This document shows, piece after piece, positions 1 through 13,893 of a DNA stretch of 64,000 bases. Origin of the DNA: Lineus longissimus (lineage: Eukaryota > Nemertea > Pilidiophora > Heteronemertea > Lineidae); assembly GCF_910592395.1 (NCBI RefSeq), contig NC_088310.1, positions 7,571,501-7,635,500 of the forward strand, in the 5' to 3' direction. The notes below the pieces were generated by a model that did no database searches, had not been told where the DNA came from, and was given only the letters and a program-made list of their open reading frames with translations. The position numbers were made by a program, and so were the translations under genes. The stretch's first letter is position 1; every line of letters begins with the position of its first letter.

Positions 1-27
1 ATAAGCGTGCAAAATTTCTCTTTTCAG

Positions 28-3000
28 ATACAATGGCTCCTTGCCCGAGGGTGACAAGGGAAGGCGGAGGAGTAAATTCACGCTCCACAAACGGGTGAAG
101 GCCAACGGTGTCAAACCGTTAAAGAAGCACATCGTCAAGAACCCTCAAGCATCACAAGTAAGTGGCACCCGCTCTTCAAAAGGAAATCATATTGGTTTCC
201 AGAGAATAGACCCATGATCTTGTTACTGGAAAATCGCTACTAAAGCTGGGAATCACTGAACTGCTCAGATTGGATCAGTTGGCAGAATTGGGATAACTTG
301 AACTGTGAAATTTTGTTAGCTCGAGAATGTTTCATAAAAACATTCACTGTTGTTGATCATGACCATACAGGAACACAATCTGTATTGATAGTTACTTAAA
401 TCGATCTCATCAACATTGGAGTTCTCAGCACGTGGCTACATGTATGTCGTATCGCCTGACAATTCGGTTGCTGATTGCTGGAATCTATCTCAGTATTTGT
501 AAACAATAGAATAGAAAATGAGCTGCGTAATTACTATTGCAACATCAGCCAACATTGTTATATATTGCATGTTACGTTCTGCATTGTATAATGATACACT
601 GCTGGTTTCATGTATTTGTGCAACTCACGGTACCCAACTCACAGCCTCCTGCTGAACATTGGTGTAAAATCAATACAGCTCCCGTTGAAAACAAAGAACA
701 GACTCCCAGCCTTTGAATTGGCATTCTCTTCATTTTGAAAGAGTTCTAATTGCTTTAAGATTTCAAGTTCTAGCCAAAATTGTGGTTCCTGTGGTCAACC
801 CTTAAAAGACATAGCCTGATTGACCACATGTAGAGCATCGGCCCATCGAGGACCTCTGCCTAGCTCTCTGCTAATGGAAGTCTGCGTAGCAATCTAGAGC
901 CAGCCTTTCTACAAACATATTGATCAACAAGACAGCTCCTCATAGTCTACAATAGCAGTTGGTTATGCATTCATGATGACTCGATGAGCTATTTCTCTAT
1001 TGCCATGAGAGTCCTTACTGGCAGCTGTTTTGTGTTCATTCTGAAATGGGGTGTTGTTGGGTTCCACCCTTCAAGATGGTAAGGATGGTGACTGTTTGGG
1101 AAGATATGCTGCATGTGATTAGCAAAGTTTCACATGCGTGAACTGCTGTACAGTTGTCCCCGTTCAGGACAGCTAGATCTAGCTATTTCTATGAAACTCC
1201 CCAATATTGAAGTTTTCATTCAAAAAGTAACATTCTCCAAGATCACTTCCCATGCCTTGCTTTAGTCTTCCTTGGTAGCCGAGCATGTTGATTAGCCTCA
1301 AAGTGCCCTGGTTCATATGTCAAAACACCATCAACCTGCTAGCTGGAAGCTGGCCACTTTCTGCAGGTGAATCAACTCACCTTGATTGCAATCTGATGAG
1401 ATCTAACTCATCGCACTGACCTTATTGCCGAGAAAAAGTTAAGAGAAACATATTTCAGTAACCTGGCCACTTTCTGCTGGTGATTCACTGCTGTTGAAAC
1501 ATGTTCTGTTCGGAGTTCCCATAGAGGGCGCTTCAAATTAAGCGCTGTCCACATGAGAGCCCAAACCTGGAATATTGAGATATTCTAAAAGCATTGTCCA
1601 AACTTTTTGATGCATTTCATCAATACCGAACAGTATCTCCTGCTCCTCCATCTGTTCACTGATGGTAACATGACACCGGTCCCAAACAGTTCCTTGCTCT
1701 ATCTTTTCACTGATGGTACCATGACTCAGATCATTGTCCCAAACAGTTCCTTGCCTAGCCATTTGATGGAAGGCTACTCATGAGCTCTTTCAGATAGTAC
1801 CAGTTTCAGACATGAGAAAAATCACACATTTTTTACAGATGATTCATCGAAAGTGTAGGGGGTACACAAATCATGAAAACCAATTTGTTATCCCGACCCA
1901 CGCACCTTTTTTCTTCAGAATGGTACTCCCATATATACCTGCTTGTCACAGGACAAGGCAATGAATTACTTTCCCTTCTCACTGCCGAGACAGATGAATT
2001 ATCCAAACCTGCAAATGTCCCAAATTCTGATTGACGATGCAATATATTTGGTCGGGACATCTCCGTTTTCCGGCGTCGTGATCGTTTGGTCTCAAATATT
2101 GATTAAACGCATACAATTTTGCGCTGAGAAAGTCTCGCCCAACAACGAATCAATAGAGTAAGGAGACAAAATAGTTATTACCTTGGAGATCGGGGTAAGT
2201 GTTATGTACACACCTCAAGAGCCATTGGACCTCGAGTTTGGTTTTAACCCCTCGTGATATGTTTCGATTCCTTTTGTCAACTGTGACTTTGATCTCCAAC
2301 TGGGAAATGATATAATATAGATGAAGATGCCTTGCTTATTTTCAACAAAATCCAATCTGAAGGTCATATTCTGTACATGAAGAATTAAGAATAAACCAAC
2401 TCTGAGTACGTGTGAGAGCTCAAGGGAAGTTTTTTTCATGCCAATATCAAAAGCAGTTCACCTGCACGAAGCAGTATAATTGCGGTTTTGATGATGGCTT
2501 GAAACTGAAAGCATTTTTCCTGGTTGTTAATGCAGGTGCGCTATCAACTATTGCGGCTATTAAGAGAGCGGTTTGAGAATAAGCCAGATATTTTGATGCT
2601 GTCTGACGTCTGTGAATACTTTAACCCTGAAAGTTTAAGGGATCAGGCTGTTTTGACTCAAGAGATAATTTTGGCCATTTGGGCTTTGAATTAGATTTGT
2701 GAAGTCACTGAGAAGTTGGTATGAGACCTGTGCTCGTTTTAAGTTCTGCACTTCATTTCAAAATACTGTTCTTAAATACCTTTCGTGTTTCTTCAACATC
2801 TCGGCGTTTGACGATCACACAACTTGTGCAAAAGACAAAGTGGCCAGGGAATAGCAAATCCAGTTTAGCCAATGGTCTAAGCGAGGAGACTTTAGCATGC
2901 ACTTCTAATTGGGTTTTCTCGGCTAGGCAAAGTAGAGACAGCAGATGTGTCTCCAGTCCCCATGAGGGTCATCAGCACTTTTGACGGTCAATACGATTCA

Positions 3001-6000
3001 GGAGCCACCTGGTTAGCCTTCTCAATTCGATAGTTCTTTATCCAAAGCTCCTATAAACAGAAGGTGACTTGTCAATTCTCTCGTTGGTCTTCCTGATCTA
3101 ATTGCTGAAGTCAAGCCAGGTCATTTTGCTGTGGATAATACAAATTGGTCCTGGAAGATGTGGTACAGAGCCTGTGGAGTAAATGTTGCTAATATTGCAA
3201 GTTTTCTGACTTTGGAACCTTTGGAATTATGAAGGCAATGCATAAGAATAATCTAAGAATTCAGTATTCTGTTGGGGCATTGGACTGTGTTCCTGATAAT
3301 TGATTTCAGCAAATCAATAAGTATGGATTCATTTCTTAATGTCGCATTTTGGTCATGGTGAGGCCTCGTTGCTCAGTAACTTATCATAGCTTAGAAGTAA
3401 TTTTTCGAAGGTCAGAGTATTCATTGAAGTTGTAACTCAGCAAGAATACGTAGTCAGCTCGGCAACTAAGGATGGGAATCGATTAATCGTTGGATAAGCT
3501 GTAAATTACTCCGCTAATATTGCAAGGTTAATGGCGTCTTACAGATAATCCCCTATTGATTTGTTCTAATCCGTATCGATTAATTTGTACCACTGATAGA
3601 TGGATTGGATGCAAGCTCTGGTAACAGGCTCTTATGCGTGAAACCAAGACCTTTTCAAGAGTGTCTCCTCCGAGTCTTTGCCTCGATCTTGAAATCGAAA
3701 GAACTGATGCGATTCCACCAGAATGATAAATAGCCCTGCTCCAATCTATTCCTTGCATGATTTATGGTAGCAATCCTCCCTTTTTTGCATCACCAACTGT
3801 AAACAAATTGTTTATTGATTTCGGTTGGGTTAGGTAAAGAAGGTGGTGTGCGCCACCTCAATTGTTCACAACCAGTCAAGGTTCAATCTTTCTGTCTCAA
3901 TTTGAGAACTTGTTGTTTTCTGTGAAGTTGATGAAAATTCATTGAAAAACTTGCTGCAGTATTTGCATAGTTCTTCTTAATCATGACGTGACATCTAAGA
4001 TGACTGCTTTAACAATTGCATGGAATCGTTTATCTCACAATGCAATATCTTCCCATTGGAACTGCATGTTTCTGTGGATAGGCAGGCTCTGCACTCTTCC
4101 CAGTATCAGGCTGTGAGTAGGACCAACTACTGATATGACTCAAGGCATTTCTGGTTAATAAATCCTAATCATATTTTATGGTTCTCGTTACAGGCTGTCC
4201 AAGATAGTGTGTGTCACACTGTCTCTTATACCTTGTCCAGGAACCAAGCGGTGGTGGTGGAATATGAACATGACGATGACACAGATATGTTCCAAGTAAG
4301 AGCGGTTTCCGTACCTTGAACCAAAAGCTTTGATAGAAGTGTGATGAGGGCCCCATGCACCATGTGTCATTAGGGCCCATCCTTGTTGATCAGGGAAAAC
4401 CCTACAGCCTGGAAGTTATTTGTTACTGGTTAACATTCTTTAAAATATACTGATAACAGCTAATTGCTCTTATTTACCCTTAGTTAAGGCCTTCAGCAGG
4501 ATATTTTGGCCTAATATCTAATTTCTGTGCAGTTTTCCCTTATCCCCCCCCCCCCCCCCACCCATAAACTAACCAATCAGAATAGAGACGATTATTCCTG
4601 ACGCTAATGAATTGATGACAATTCTTCCCCACATTGGCAGTAATTAACCCCTCACCAAATTGAATTTTACCAATCGTAATTAGCACCTCGGTGAGTTGAT
4701 TAGGGATTCCGATGACTATGTCTTTTGTAGTCTGCTGGTGGTGCAGTGGGTTTAATTGACAAGCTACGAGCTAATTGCGGGCGATTGGGAACTGCAGTAC
4801 CATCAGCAGGTAGTGTTATACCACCTAGGCCGCCTGTGTGGCTGGTTCCGTTTTCTCATCATCATCACCAGGCGTCTCGTCACTTGTGTTTTTGCCTGAA
4901 GCACTCCAAGTGCTATGCAGACAACAGAGGGGCATCACCGGATTGCTCCGTTTGATTACTTGCCAACCCACGCCTCAGAAAACGTTACTACAGTGGAACC
5001 TCCCTTTAGCGGGCACCTCTCTATTAAGGACACCCCCTCTTTTTGGTCAAACCAACAGAGGGGGTCGCTGGATCGGCCTAAGGGATTACTTGCCAACCCA
5101 CTCCTTAAAAGATATTAGGTCTACTAGTACTCTGTTTTTGGCTCAAAAATGTCAGGGTGCCAAATTTGCTCTTAACCTTGTGATGTAAGTTGGCATTGCC
5201 AATGGACAGGAAATATTGTTGCTGATAACCCATACAGTTAACTGTTATTGCCAGCAAATATCGGTAATGGTCTAGCATTGGTAGCAATAATTCAGTAGGT
5301 GCTGTCAGTGTTTTATGATAAGAAGACTGGACGTATGAACACTCTTGGTCAGCCATTTATAACTTTTATAACTCATTATGCAAGATCGGCAGTTTTGAAA
5401 TTGCCGTCTTTGTTTTTTTCACGGGAATACATCAGGTCACGCTCGCGTCGAGTACCTCTCATGCCGAACTAGAACGCCGCAGTTATCTCATGACATCCAA
5501 GAGCACTCAACTAATATCCTCAAGTACACTTGACACACTTGAGAAATTAAAAAATAGCATTCATCAGACATGATATTGCTCTTATAGCAGGTCCTGTGAG
5601 AATGATGCTGGACAAAGACAATATTGCGGCTCATTTGCATCTAAATTGCGCCATAAAATTGCAGGATGTGGGTCGTGATATTTGTGAAAATGATTGTCAA
5701 GTCAAATGATTTTCATGTTAATAATTTCTTCAGTGTCACATTTCCATATTTGGCATCAATGACCAAAAATACTATGCATTTTTTAAGTGTTTACATGTTT
5801 GTAGTGGATTTCAACCTTGCCAATTAGTCTTGGATAACTGTTGTACCCTTTCTCCTATTTTGGACTTCTTATGCTTGTCTTTCTCTTTTTCAGATTGGAC
5901 GATCCTCAGAGTCGCCCATCGACTTTGTCGTTCTCGACACCGTGCCTGGCGCCCAGAAGGCCGAGGACTGTGCCGTCACGCAAAGCACGATATCACGCTT

Positions 6001-9000
6001 CGCCTGCCGAATATTAGTGGACAGGAATCCGCCCTATACAGCTAGGATTTATGCTGCTGGGTTTGATTCTGCTAGGAATATATTTTTAGGGGTGAGTGTC
6101 AGTGTCTCGAGGTGATACATGTAAACTCTTAAAGACCTATGCCGTTCATTACATATTTGAAATGTGTAAATTGAATTAGGCAATTTCCAATTGCTGGGGA
6201 CTATGTAAGCTTGGTGTTCCTAATAAGGATATAGGCCAGATGAACGCTGCCTTTAATGAATTGCTAATCTAATCCAGTCCTCCCCATTGCTTTTGAAGAG
6301 CCAGAGTGCTGGAGATAACAATGTCTGTTACAATGAGTTTTGTTTGCCTTGCCCGAAGCATTCTTTAAGTTCACCGCTATTTTGAGCTATCCTTTTCTGG
6401 GCTGTCAGGCTTTTAAATCATCGATTGTTACTGCAGACATCCAGTTTCTGAAAACCATTCATTCAGTATTCGTCTTCTCAGACCAAGTTACTCTTTCCAT
6501 TAGGATGTAGGCACAAAAGGAACATATCTGGCCCCCTCATTTAACTTCCAAGGACATTGTTTGCTCTTTAAACAATTGGGGATCAAACTGGGGACTTCAG
6601 AGGTGACAGACACTGATGTTTCCACTGTGCCTCTCTGACAATCCCTCCTTTCTTGTTGCCTGTTAATACAAAGATCACCAGCTTTTGACCTTACAAAAGT
6701 GCTGACGATAGCCCCAATGGGTTTTCCATTAATCAAATACAGTAGAACCTCTCTATTAAGGACACCCTCGGGACTGACAAGTGCTGTCCTTAATAGAGAG
6801 GTGGCCTGATTAGAAAGGTCAAATTGAATGGAAACAACAAATTTGGGACCAAAACTAGTGTCCTTAATAGAGAAGGTATCCTTAATAGAGAGGTGTCCAC
6901 TAATGGAGGTTCTACTGTACTGCGCATTTTAAGGGGGATTTCCACAACATTTGGGAATAAAACTCGATATCCTCGTCTCGTTGAGAAACTTGACTGGCAA
7001 ACGACCAAAGTGGTCACCGATTAATGACCTGCTGACCTGTTGTTTGGCCTAATCATGTTATCAGGTGGTTTTAGTTTTAGTGAAATTGGCAATTCCACAT
7101 TTGGGATTTGGTGTAGAACAGGACATCTGTCCCCAATGTCATGATCTCCAATGATTGACCAGGTGACCAAAATACTTGACCTGTGGTAATTTCCAAGTGG
7201 TTTCTTTTGTGTAACAACACTCAAATTGTTGCGAAGTTGGCCTGAATTCAGAATTGTTCAAAATGGTACCAACATTCATCTGAAAACCTAGTGAGAGCCT
7301 GGAAAGATACGAGCACACACGTTCCACCCAAATTTACTGAGTCATTTGCCAAGAAACCTGAATCTGTATTCACACACACTCATTCCCTGATGAAACGAAT
7401 GCACTGTTGTGCATTTGATAGCGCGCATCATCAGAAACTAATTGTCGCTGAATGTCTAAATGTTGTCATTTGAATTGACACCAAGAAAATTAATATCGTA
7501 ATGATGAAACTTCGTTTGCTATACGTTCAGGAGTTCATAGTAGAATTTGTCTTCAGATATGTGGCTTAGTGGTGTAGTTAAGAAGAAAAAACACTTTCGT
7601 GATTTCTAGATCGATAGCATCAACACAGATGATTGTCTTTATTCAGACTCTCCTTGGGGACTCTCCTCCTGACTCTCAGTTGGTTCCGCACCTTTTGGTG
7701 AAAATCGTGGTCCATAAAGGATTGTTTGCCTGGAACAAGGAACCGCGCTATCGTAGCAGATCTGAAGCCATGGTGGCATGCATCTCCTGTTCATGCACTT
7801 TAACTCGACGCCAGCAGCATGTCCTGTGTAAGAGAATTCATCTATCTGTAACATAGGGAAACTGACAGACGTATTGATCGCTGCTTTCATACCTCGATCA
7901 GTACTTGCCAACAATTTATTGATCTGTTGATAAAGCTTGAGTGTTTTTCTGCAACATGTTAAAAGTCTGGTTTGTCTCATGTGATATAAGTGACGGCGGT
8001 TGATGTTGGGAATGATAAAAACGGAGTTTCAAGGGATTTGAAGTTACTATCTTTTTTCTCATGAAGTTTACCATTGTGTCCCTTCTTGATTACCCCTTTT
8101 CCACTGAATAACGGTGTGTCCTGGGAGTTGGGTAGTTTTCTATGACCTCCTTGTCTGAAAACTCCACCCTTATGCATATTTAATGCATGCAATCAGAGAC
8201 ACATTCTCAGTCCCACTTCAAACTAATAGCCCGTTACAATAACAATCGTTCTAACAGGAACCATCATATTGCATGATTGATTTATGACGTTTAACAATCA
8301 CATGGCCTGACACACCCTGTAGAATAAGTTCCCAACTGACAGCCGGCGAAGTGAACTACCCCAACCATTTGTATGCTGAAGTGAAGTGAGCACATTTTTC
8401 TGAATCACAGTTGGCCAGTCTTGATCAGAATTCACAAAGACTGCTATGAATATCGAGGCATCATTTAAAAGCAGTTCTAGGGCTATTTACATAATCTTGA
8501 CTCTGACCGGGTTTTTGATGGGGTCTCCTGCATCCTGGTTCAATCGTTGCTATACCTTGAAGCTGTATGGTTCTTGACCTCTGTTCATGAGCTTGGAGTT
8601 GTGAACTTGCAAGTTAACTTGCAAGTATTAAGAAGTGACTGACGTCTCACGTCTGACAGATACAATTCAGCCGAGCATGTTCTGTATGTGTGCCAACCGA
8701 GCGTGGGCCTGTTCAAAGCAGAATTTCTCCCTCTTGGTATGAAATTTAATTTGCCCTAGCCTACTTACCATGTTTTGATATCTATTATATTCTGTGTTTT
8801 TGTTTCTTCAGGAAAAAGCTACTAAGTGGTATAATAAAGACAATGAGATTGATGGCCTAACTACCAATGGAATTTTAGTTGTTCGGCCAGTGGGCGGCTT
8901 CACGGAGCAATCCAAACCTGGACTATGGAGAGAAGTGTCGGTCGGAGGTGGTATTTATACACTCAGGGAATCACGATCTGCGCCTAAAAAGAGCAATTTA

Positions 9001-11161
9001 GTAAGTAAAAGACAGTTGGCCGCGCCTTCACAGACAACACCTTGCTCTTACAGCCCACTCCCACGTTACACTGTGTCACTAAGAGCTCGATAATTGGTTG
9101 TAGTATCTTTCGAGGCTATTCATATATCTGCTCGGGTGATGATGGCGCTAACGGGGTCATTACTGGCCGGTGCTTCTGGTGATGGGCAGATGGCCTGAGG
9201 ACTAATCATTAATCAATCGGGATGAATGTCATTACATGCCTGGCTTACTCCACCCTTCAGGTTATCGCCTGACTCAACTGAATAGTTGCCATCATTATCC
9301 AAAGGAACAATTGGAGATATGGAGATGGGTGCAGACGTTCTGTTGCAGCACCTGTAACCCTTGGGACCCTACCACTGCATAATAATTACTCTGAGATAGT
9401 TGCTATCATTATTTAAAAGACCTATTGCATTATCAAGGGCATTATTACCAAGCACCCCAGTCACCTTCCATTCTACAGTAGCAGTTCCAATCATTGAATA
9501 GCAAGTAAAATGGAAAAATGTCCATAGTTGCATTCAGGACACCTCTGCCTCAAGGATAGCTTTTTTGGCCCTAGGGCGTCCTAGGCCCACATTTTTGTTG
9601 TGCTGTATGTACTCTTTTGTGACTTGTAATAATCTTCGACTTCAGATTGGCGAAGAGGATAACATCCTGTACGATGGCACGCTCATTGATCTCTGTGGTG
9701 CGACTCTCCTGTGGCGATCTGCATTGGGACTACTTTCCTCACCTGTGAGTACAGTATCCTTGAAGGGGTACACGGTTAGTCCAGGAAATAAAAATGCAGT
9801 TATACCCAATCCATCAGGCAGTTGTTATGCATACGAATTTGCTGAAACTTGGTATTCATAATATTTTTATATCCGTCTACATAACAATAGTTTTGACATT
9901 TATATTGGCACGTATTTATGCGATTCGAATATTTCAATTTCCTAGAATTATGAAAGTTCTTTCTTGTACTACTTATGATTCTATATTTCAGAGTCGTCGT
10001 GAACTAGAACACAATATCGAGGAACTTAACGCGGGACGACCGCAGTGTCCTGTTGGTTTGAACACGTTAGTGATACCAAGCAAAAATACAATGACTGTGT
10101 CTGAAAAGCAACCATTTGTGTATTTAAATTGTGGCCACGTGCACGGCCAGCACGACTGGGGACAAGATACTGATTCTAATGAGAGAATGTGTCCGATGTG
10201 TCGAACGGTAAGTTCACATCTTCCTTGCGTAACTTTTGGAAGTGGTAAGGACTGGCCGTTTAAACATTTGGCTGGCGAGCGACCATCCATATCCTACGTA
10301 ATTTCCAATGCATGTGTTGCCCTGAGAAACGCTCTTCTGTGCTTCTACTTAGAAAGGAGGATTTCCCGTGTTATTTCTGTCGTGAATTTTGTTGAATTTG
10401 GATGTGTTTCGATGTTGAGTGGTGAAAATGACCCCCAGGTCCCTGATTCACCTTTGGGCAGTCAAACATACCGGTATCCTGTCTGCCCCCAGAATTCTGC
10501 TCAGGATGGACTTGCAGCTGAAGTTTTAACCTTGAAGTAGGATGTTTCAAGCCCAGTTCTTTTTGACTAGGCATCAGGAGTTAGGAATGAGGTAGTCAAT
10601 ACTCCACCTGTGGGGGCAGCCAAGGTGGTCAAAAAGGTTTCATCATTTTCTCTTGTTTGGTCTTTCAGAGTGGTCCGTTTGTAAAACTTCAAATGGGAAG
10701 TGAACCAAGTTTATACATAGACAATGATCCTCCTACGCACTGCTTCTGTCCCTGTGGTCACATGGCCTCGGAGAAATCTGTCAAGTAAGTATATGGGCCC
10801 ACATTCTTGATTCATAGGGAGTTGTAGACTATGATGAGAGTCAGGAGGCTGTTCCTCACACTCTGCAAGAGTTGGCGTCGAGAGAACACAAGAGGTGAGA
10901 AGTTCCAAAAACTGTTGTGTGAATATCTTAGCACTTTATCCAGACACTCAAAGACTTTCGATTGACATTAGGTGCATCCCTAGAACAGCAATTGTGAAAG
11001 GTGTAACGATATGTGATTTCTTGTCTTGCAGATATTGGTCATCAGTTCCTATACCACATGGGTGTCATGGCTTCATTGCAATATGTCCATTCTGCGCCAC
11101 ACCACTGTCAGACCATCCAGGGTACATCAAGCTCATATTCCAAGACCACGTCGACGATTGA
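28..11161 (+). CDS. PELI: Pellino E3 ubiquitin-protein ligase (5' partial, 8 exons)
   Basis: Exons are 28-157, 4194-4295, 5894-6091, 8812-9000, 9646-9744, 9992-10207, 10669-10784 and 11032-11161. All introns are GT-AG, every phase agrees, and the last exon ends in TGA. They give 393 residues against about 418 in human PELI1, so only about 25 N-terminal residues, in an exon left of the window, are missing. Pellinos are scaffold E3 ligases that ubiquitinate IRAK kinases in Toll/IL-1 receptor signalling. The first five exons carry the FHA-like phosphothreonine-binding region (SPIDFVV, TISRFACRI, ARIYAAGFDS, DGLTTNG). Exons 6-8 carry the RING-like zinc-binding tail: CPVGLNT, NCGHVHG, CPMCRT, CGHMASEK and CPFCAT, in the Pellino order, with no Cys or His of these motifs visibly lost. 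The first intron is about 4 kb and the others are 0.2-2.7 kb. The family is certain; the paralogue cannot be assigned. Confidence 0.96.
158..4193 (+). other. Pellino first visible intron, no gene seen
   Basis: About 4 kb between two securely placed Pellino exons, with a GTAAGT donor and a TTACAG acceptor. I see only short chance reading frames, no strong repeats and no other exon. Regulatory content cannot be judged by eye. Confidence 0.75.
4544..4559 (+). repeat. Poly-C tract (16 C)
   Basis: An uninterrupted run of 16 cytosines in a Pellino intron. Homopolymers of this length are prone to slippage and to assembly error. Confidence 0.95.
4924..5105 (+). repeat. Direct duplication around a partial family-A MITE
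   Basis: A segment beginning CAGAGGGGC and containing GATTACTTGCCAACCCA occurs near 4924-4972 and again near 5053-5101. Between them, from 4991, lies the 5' half of the dispersed family-A inverted-repeat element (CAGTGGAACCTC, then CTCTCTATTAAGGACACC), preceded by TA. The element's 3' terminus is not present. All of it lies in a Pellino intron. Confidence 0.6.
6740..6917. mobile_element. Family-A MITE, full length, TA target duplication
   Basis: The element starts CAGTAGAACCTCTCTATTAA and ends in the inverse (GAGGTTCTACTG), with TA directly on both sides (6738-6739 and 6918-6919). It is about 178 bp long and non-coding, and repeats the CTTAATAGAGAGGT motif internally. The terminal sequence and TA duplication fit a non-autonomous Tc1/mariner-pogo type element. 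That assignment rests on the family pattern; no transposase is visible. Confidence 0.8.
9757..9950 (+). mobile_element. Family-B element fragment in a Pellino intron
   Basis: This resembles the more complete copy at 42194-42438: GGGGTACACGGTT, then CCAGGAAA, GAATTTGCTGAAACTTGGTA and a TTATATT stretch. The 3' inverted terminus is not clearly present. It lies between the exons ending at 9744 and starting at 9992. Confidence 0.55.
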
Positions 11162-11877
11162 CTATAGCTGGAATTTCCAAACGACCGCTTTGATTCTATT
11201 CATCTTGGAAGACTTCATCACGAGCTGATGTGGCCATTTTTAGCGGGACCTTCAGGAAATGGACCTTAGCCTTGTGGGCAGATGGGGCACCTGCTAAAAT
11301 GTCTGCAAATGCCAACATTTGCCAAAACATGCTTTTGGTAGTGTGAAAAATATGCCAGAACTTTTGGAAATCAACAATTACAAGTAACTTGCGTCAAGTT
11401 TCAAACTATTCTTCAGGTTTCTCCTTGGCATTGACTTCCACTGCTTCTTATTTATTGAAACCTAATGGTTTTTATTGTAAAACCGAATCGCTTTTACGGT
11501 GAACCTTATGGTTTTTACTGGTAAACCCAATTGATTTTCACTCTGAAACCTAATGGTTTGGCGGGGGGGGGGGCAAAAAGGTCAGTAGACCTTAGCAGCC
11601 CTTTGGATCTGCTACCCTGTTAGTGTCGATTTTCTTCTGGCTAATTTAAATGGAATATACACTGTTAAACGGAAAGGAAAATGATGCCATTTTACTGCAC
11701 TTTGTGGATTCCTATTTGATTGGTCAAAGATAACTTGGGCTACACAGTTATACTTCTGCATTTCTATTTATGATTTTCATGTGCCTTTCATTTCATGTAT
11801 TTATCATGTAGCATTTCATCATTTGCTTGTACATAGTATCATCTAGTCAGTTGACTTAGTTACTTGTTGTTTGTGTA

Positions 11878-11883
11878 AATAAA
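11878..11883 (+). terminator. Polyadenylation signal, Pellino
   Basis: An AATAAA hexamer 717 nt downstream of the Pellino stop codon, followed by GT-rich sequence (GTGTTTGTGTATTATTG), as expected at a cleavage site. Further AATAAA hexamers at 12742 and 13851 could serve longer 3' UTRs. Confidence 0.6.
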
Positions 11884-12519
11884 GAATGTGCATGCGTATT
11901 ACTGTGTTTGTGTATTATTGTAAATCATGTAGATTGTCCTAAAAATAGATATAGAACGTCTCGGCCAGTAATCTTTTCAGAGTATTGATAACTGGTACTT
12001 TTGGCACTAGTAAAATTCTGTAATATGAATGAAGGGCCGACTGAGCGCAAAAATCAGTTATCAGAAGATATGAAATGACTCTGTATTTTTTTGTACTTTT
12101 TGTGTTCATCAAAAACTTAAGCGGAATTTGTCTTGATAAGTGACTCAGAAGAGCCTTTTCCAAAAGCTGCGTGATCTAAAACAAAAAAGAAAAACTGTCA
12201 AAGGCACACAAAATGGGTTAATACATTTATTGGCAATTCCGGTGGTACGTTCAAATGGTTTTCCATAGTAAAAGTCACAGTGGGGCCCCATTTATGAATC
12301 TGGTTATTGTATGGCATATGCAATTAATTTTGAGGCAGTGTTTATCATTGATGAGGCATTCTGTTTATTCAATCACATAATTGTAAACTGCTGCTGAGAT
12401 TAAGTCATACGTTACAGCAAGAGCAGATTAGGATTATCAGCCTAATCTCTTGTTGAGTTGAGTCTTCCCAAGTGTTGTGACGCTGACGCGTTACTGTTAT
12501 CGTCTCAGCTTTTGGCATG

Positions 12520-12731
12520 TACAGGGTGTGAAAAAATATTCTTGCTAGTTTTAAAAATGAGTTACTTTTTCAAAAAGCAAATTTTTTTTAGATGCAGTTG
12601 CTTGCAATAAGAACTATTAGCGATAGGAATATGTGTGGGGAAAACTTCTCATTTTTGGTTACTATCCACAATGAGCCATTCAAAAAGTCATTCCGCTTTA
12701 AAACTAGCATGAGTATTTGTTACACCCTGTA
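12520..12731. mobile_element. Short inverted-repeat element (MITE)
   Basis: Arms at 12520-12557 and 12694-12731 are imperfect inverse copies: TACAGGGTGT followed by GCTAGTTTTAAA, and TTTAAAACTAGC followed by ACACCCTGTA. The outermost TA may be the target duplication. The centre is AT-rich and non-coding. It lies in the Pellino 3' flank. Confidence 0.65.
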
Positions 12732-13893
12732 GGAAGAAATCAATAAATTTGTGGACTTCTTGTTCTTGTACATGGTACAAAATATATCAAAGCTTTGTTG
12801 TTGAAATAGCATCTGTATAAAAAGGGTCGAGACTTAAAAAATGCTGTGCAAGAAATGTACAGCATTTGTGCACTGTAATTGATTAATTTCAGGGATTTAG
12901 TTGACACTACACAAAAGGTACTTGTTGATATTGTATGCCTTAATAATTTGTTTGTGTGCTTGGGTCCTGCTAATTACATCTAGTGTATGACAGGCAATCA
13001 AAGTAGTACTTAAGGTAGTTTAAGGATGATGGGGGGAAGACAGGCCCTGCCATAGTTCTGTGTACCCACAAAAGGGAATTGTGAATTGAAAAATGTAGGA
13101 GGGCTAGCTTTCCCCCTCTTCTTCAAATGGCATCTTTGGAGTGATTGTCAATATTGACCAATAGTTTTTATGGTTATCAGAACTATCACTCACTATAAGC
13201 TTTGCCCATTCGACCTTAATTGCTGTTATTTGGGTGAGGGCTAATTGTCAATTAGTTACTCTAGAAACAATAACTGTCAATCTGGTTATCTGGTGATCTG
13301 CTGTAGAAATATATACACCAGTGAAATTGAACCATACATGTATTTGGAGGTGAGAGCTATTTGTCAATTAGGACATTGGTTACTCGATAAACAAAATTGA
13401 CTTACTAGGTTTTTCCAGGAACTATTACTCCGACCTTTTGGATATAATGTTCTTCATGTCAACCTTTAAGGAAGAATTGTCGCTACAAACTTGCATACAT
13501 TGTGTATATACCTATTTGATGTCTTCGTGCAAGCTGAATTAACTAAAATGTGTACAAATTCCTTATTGGCCATTTGTTTTCATAGTTACCTTCTCACAAC
13601 TCAGTGTCATTGACATAGTCCTTTGGCCATTAAATTATTAAGAGAATATTATGTGAACACATCATGAATTGTCTTTGTTAAGAATAGAGGACTATTTTTG
13701 TACCGCCATTTTCGGCTGTCGCACTGTTCGTTGTAGCGATTTGTATTGAGATGTTACGGTGTATTTGATCATACTGTGTACAGTGGCGACTGGTCTAAGT
13801 AAGTACATGTTCATCATTAATAGTATGTATGTAAATGAGGGATTTTAATCAATAAAACTAGACATACAATCAAAAAACTATGGTTAATTTTAT
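12732..13893. other. Intergenic AT-rich sequence, no gene seen
   Basis: Between the inverted-repeat element and the minisatellite. There are no credible splice-bounded exons on either strand. The AATAAA at 13851-13856 could be a distal Pellino polyadenylation signal. Confidence 0.6.

Noticed and set aside
4165-4380. Minus-strand frames over 4165-4380
   Set aside because: They are shadows of the Pellino exon at 4194-4295 on the opposite strand.
9794-10540. 248-codon open frame on the plus strand
   Set aside because: It is Pellino exon 9992-10207 read through into both neighbouring introns; only the exon part matches the family.
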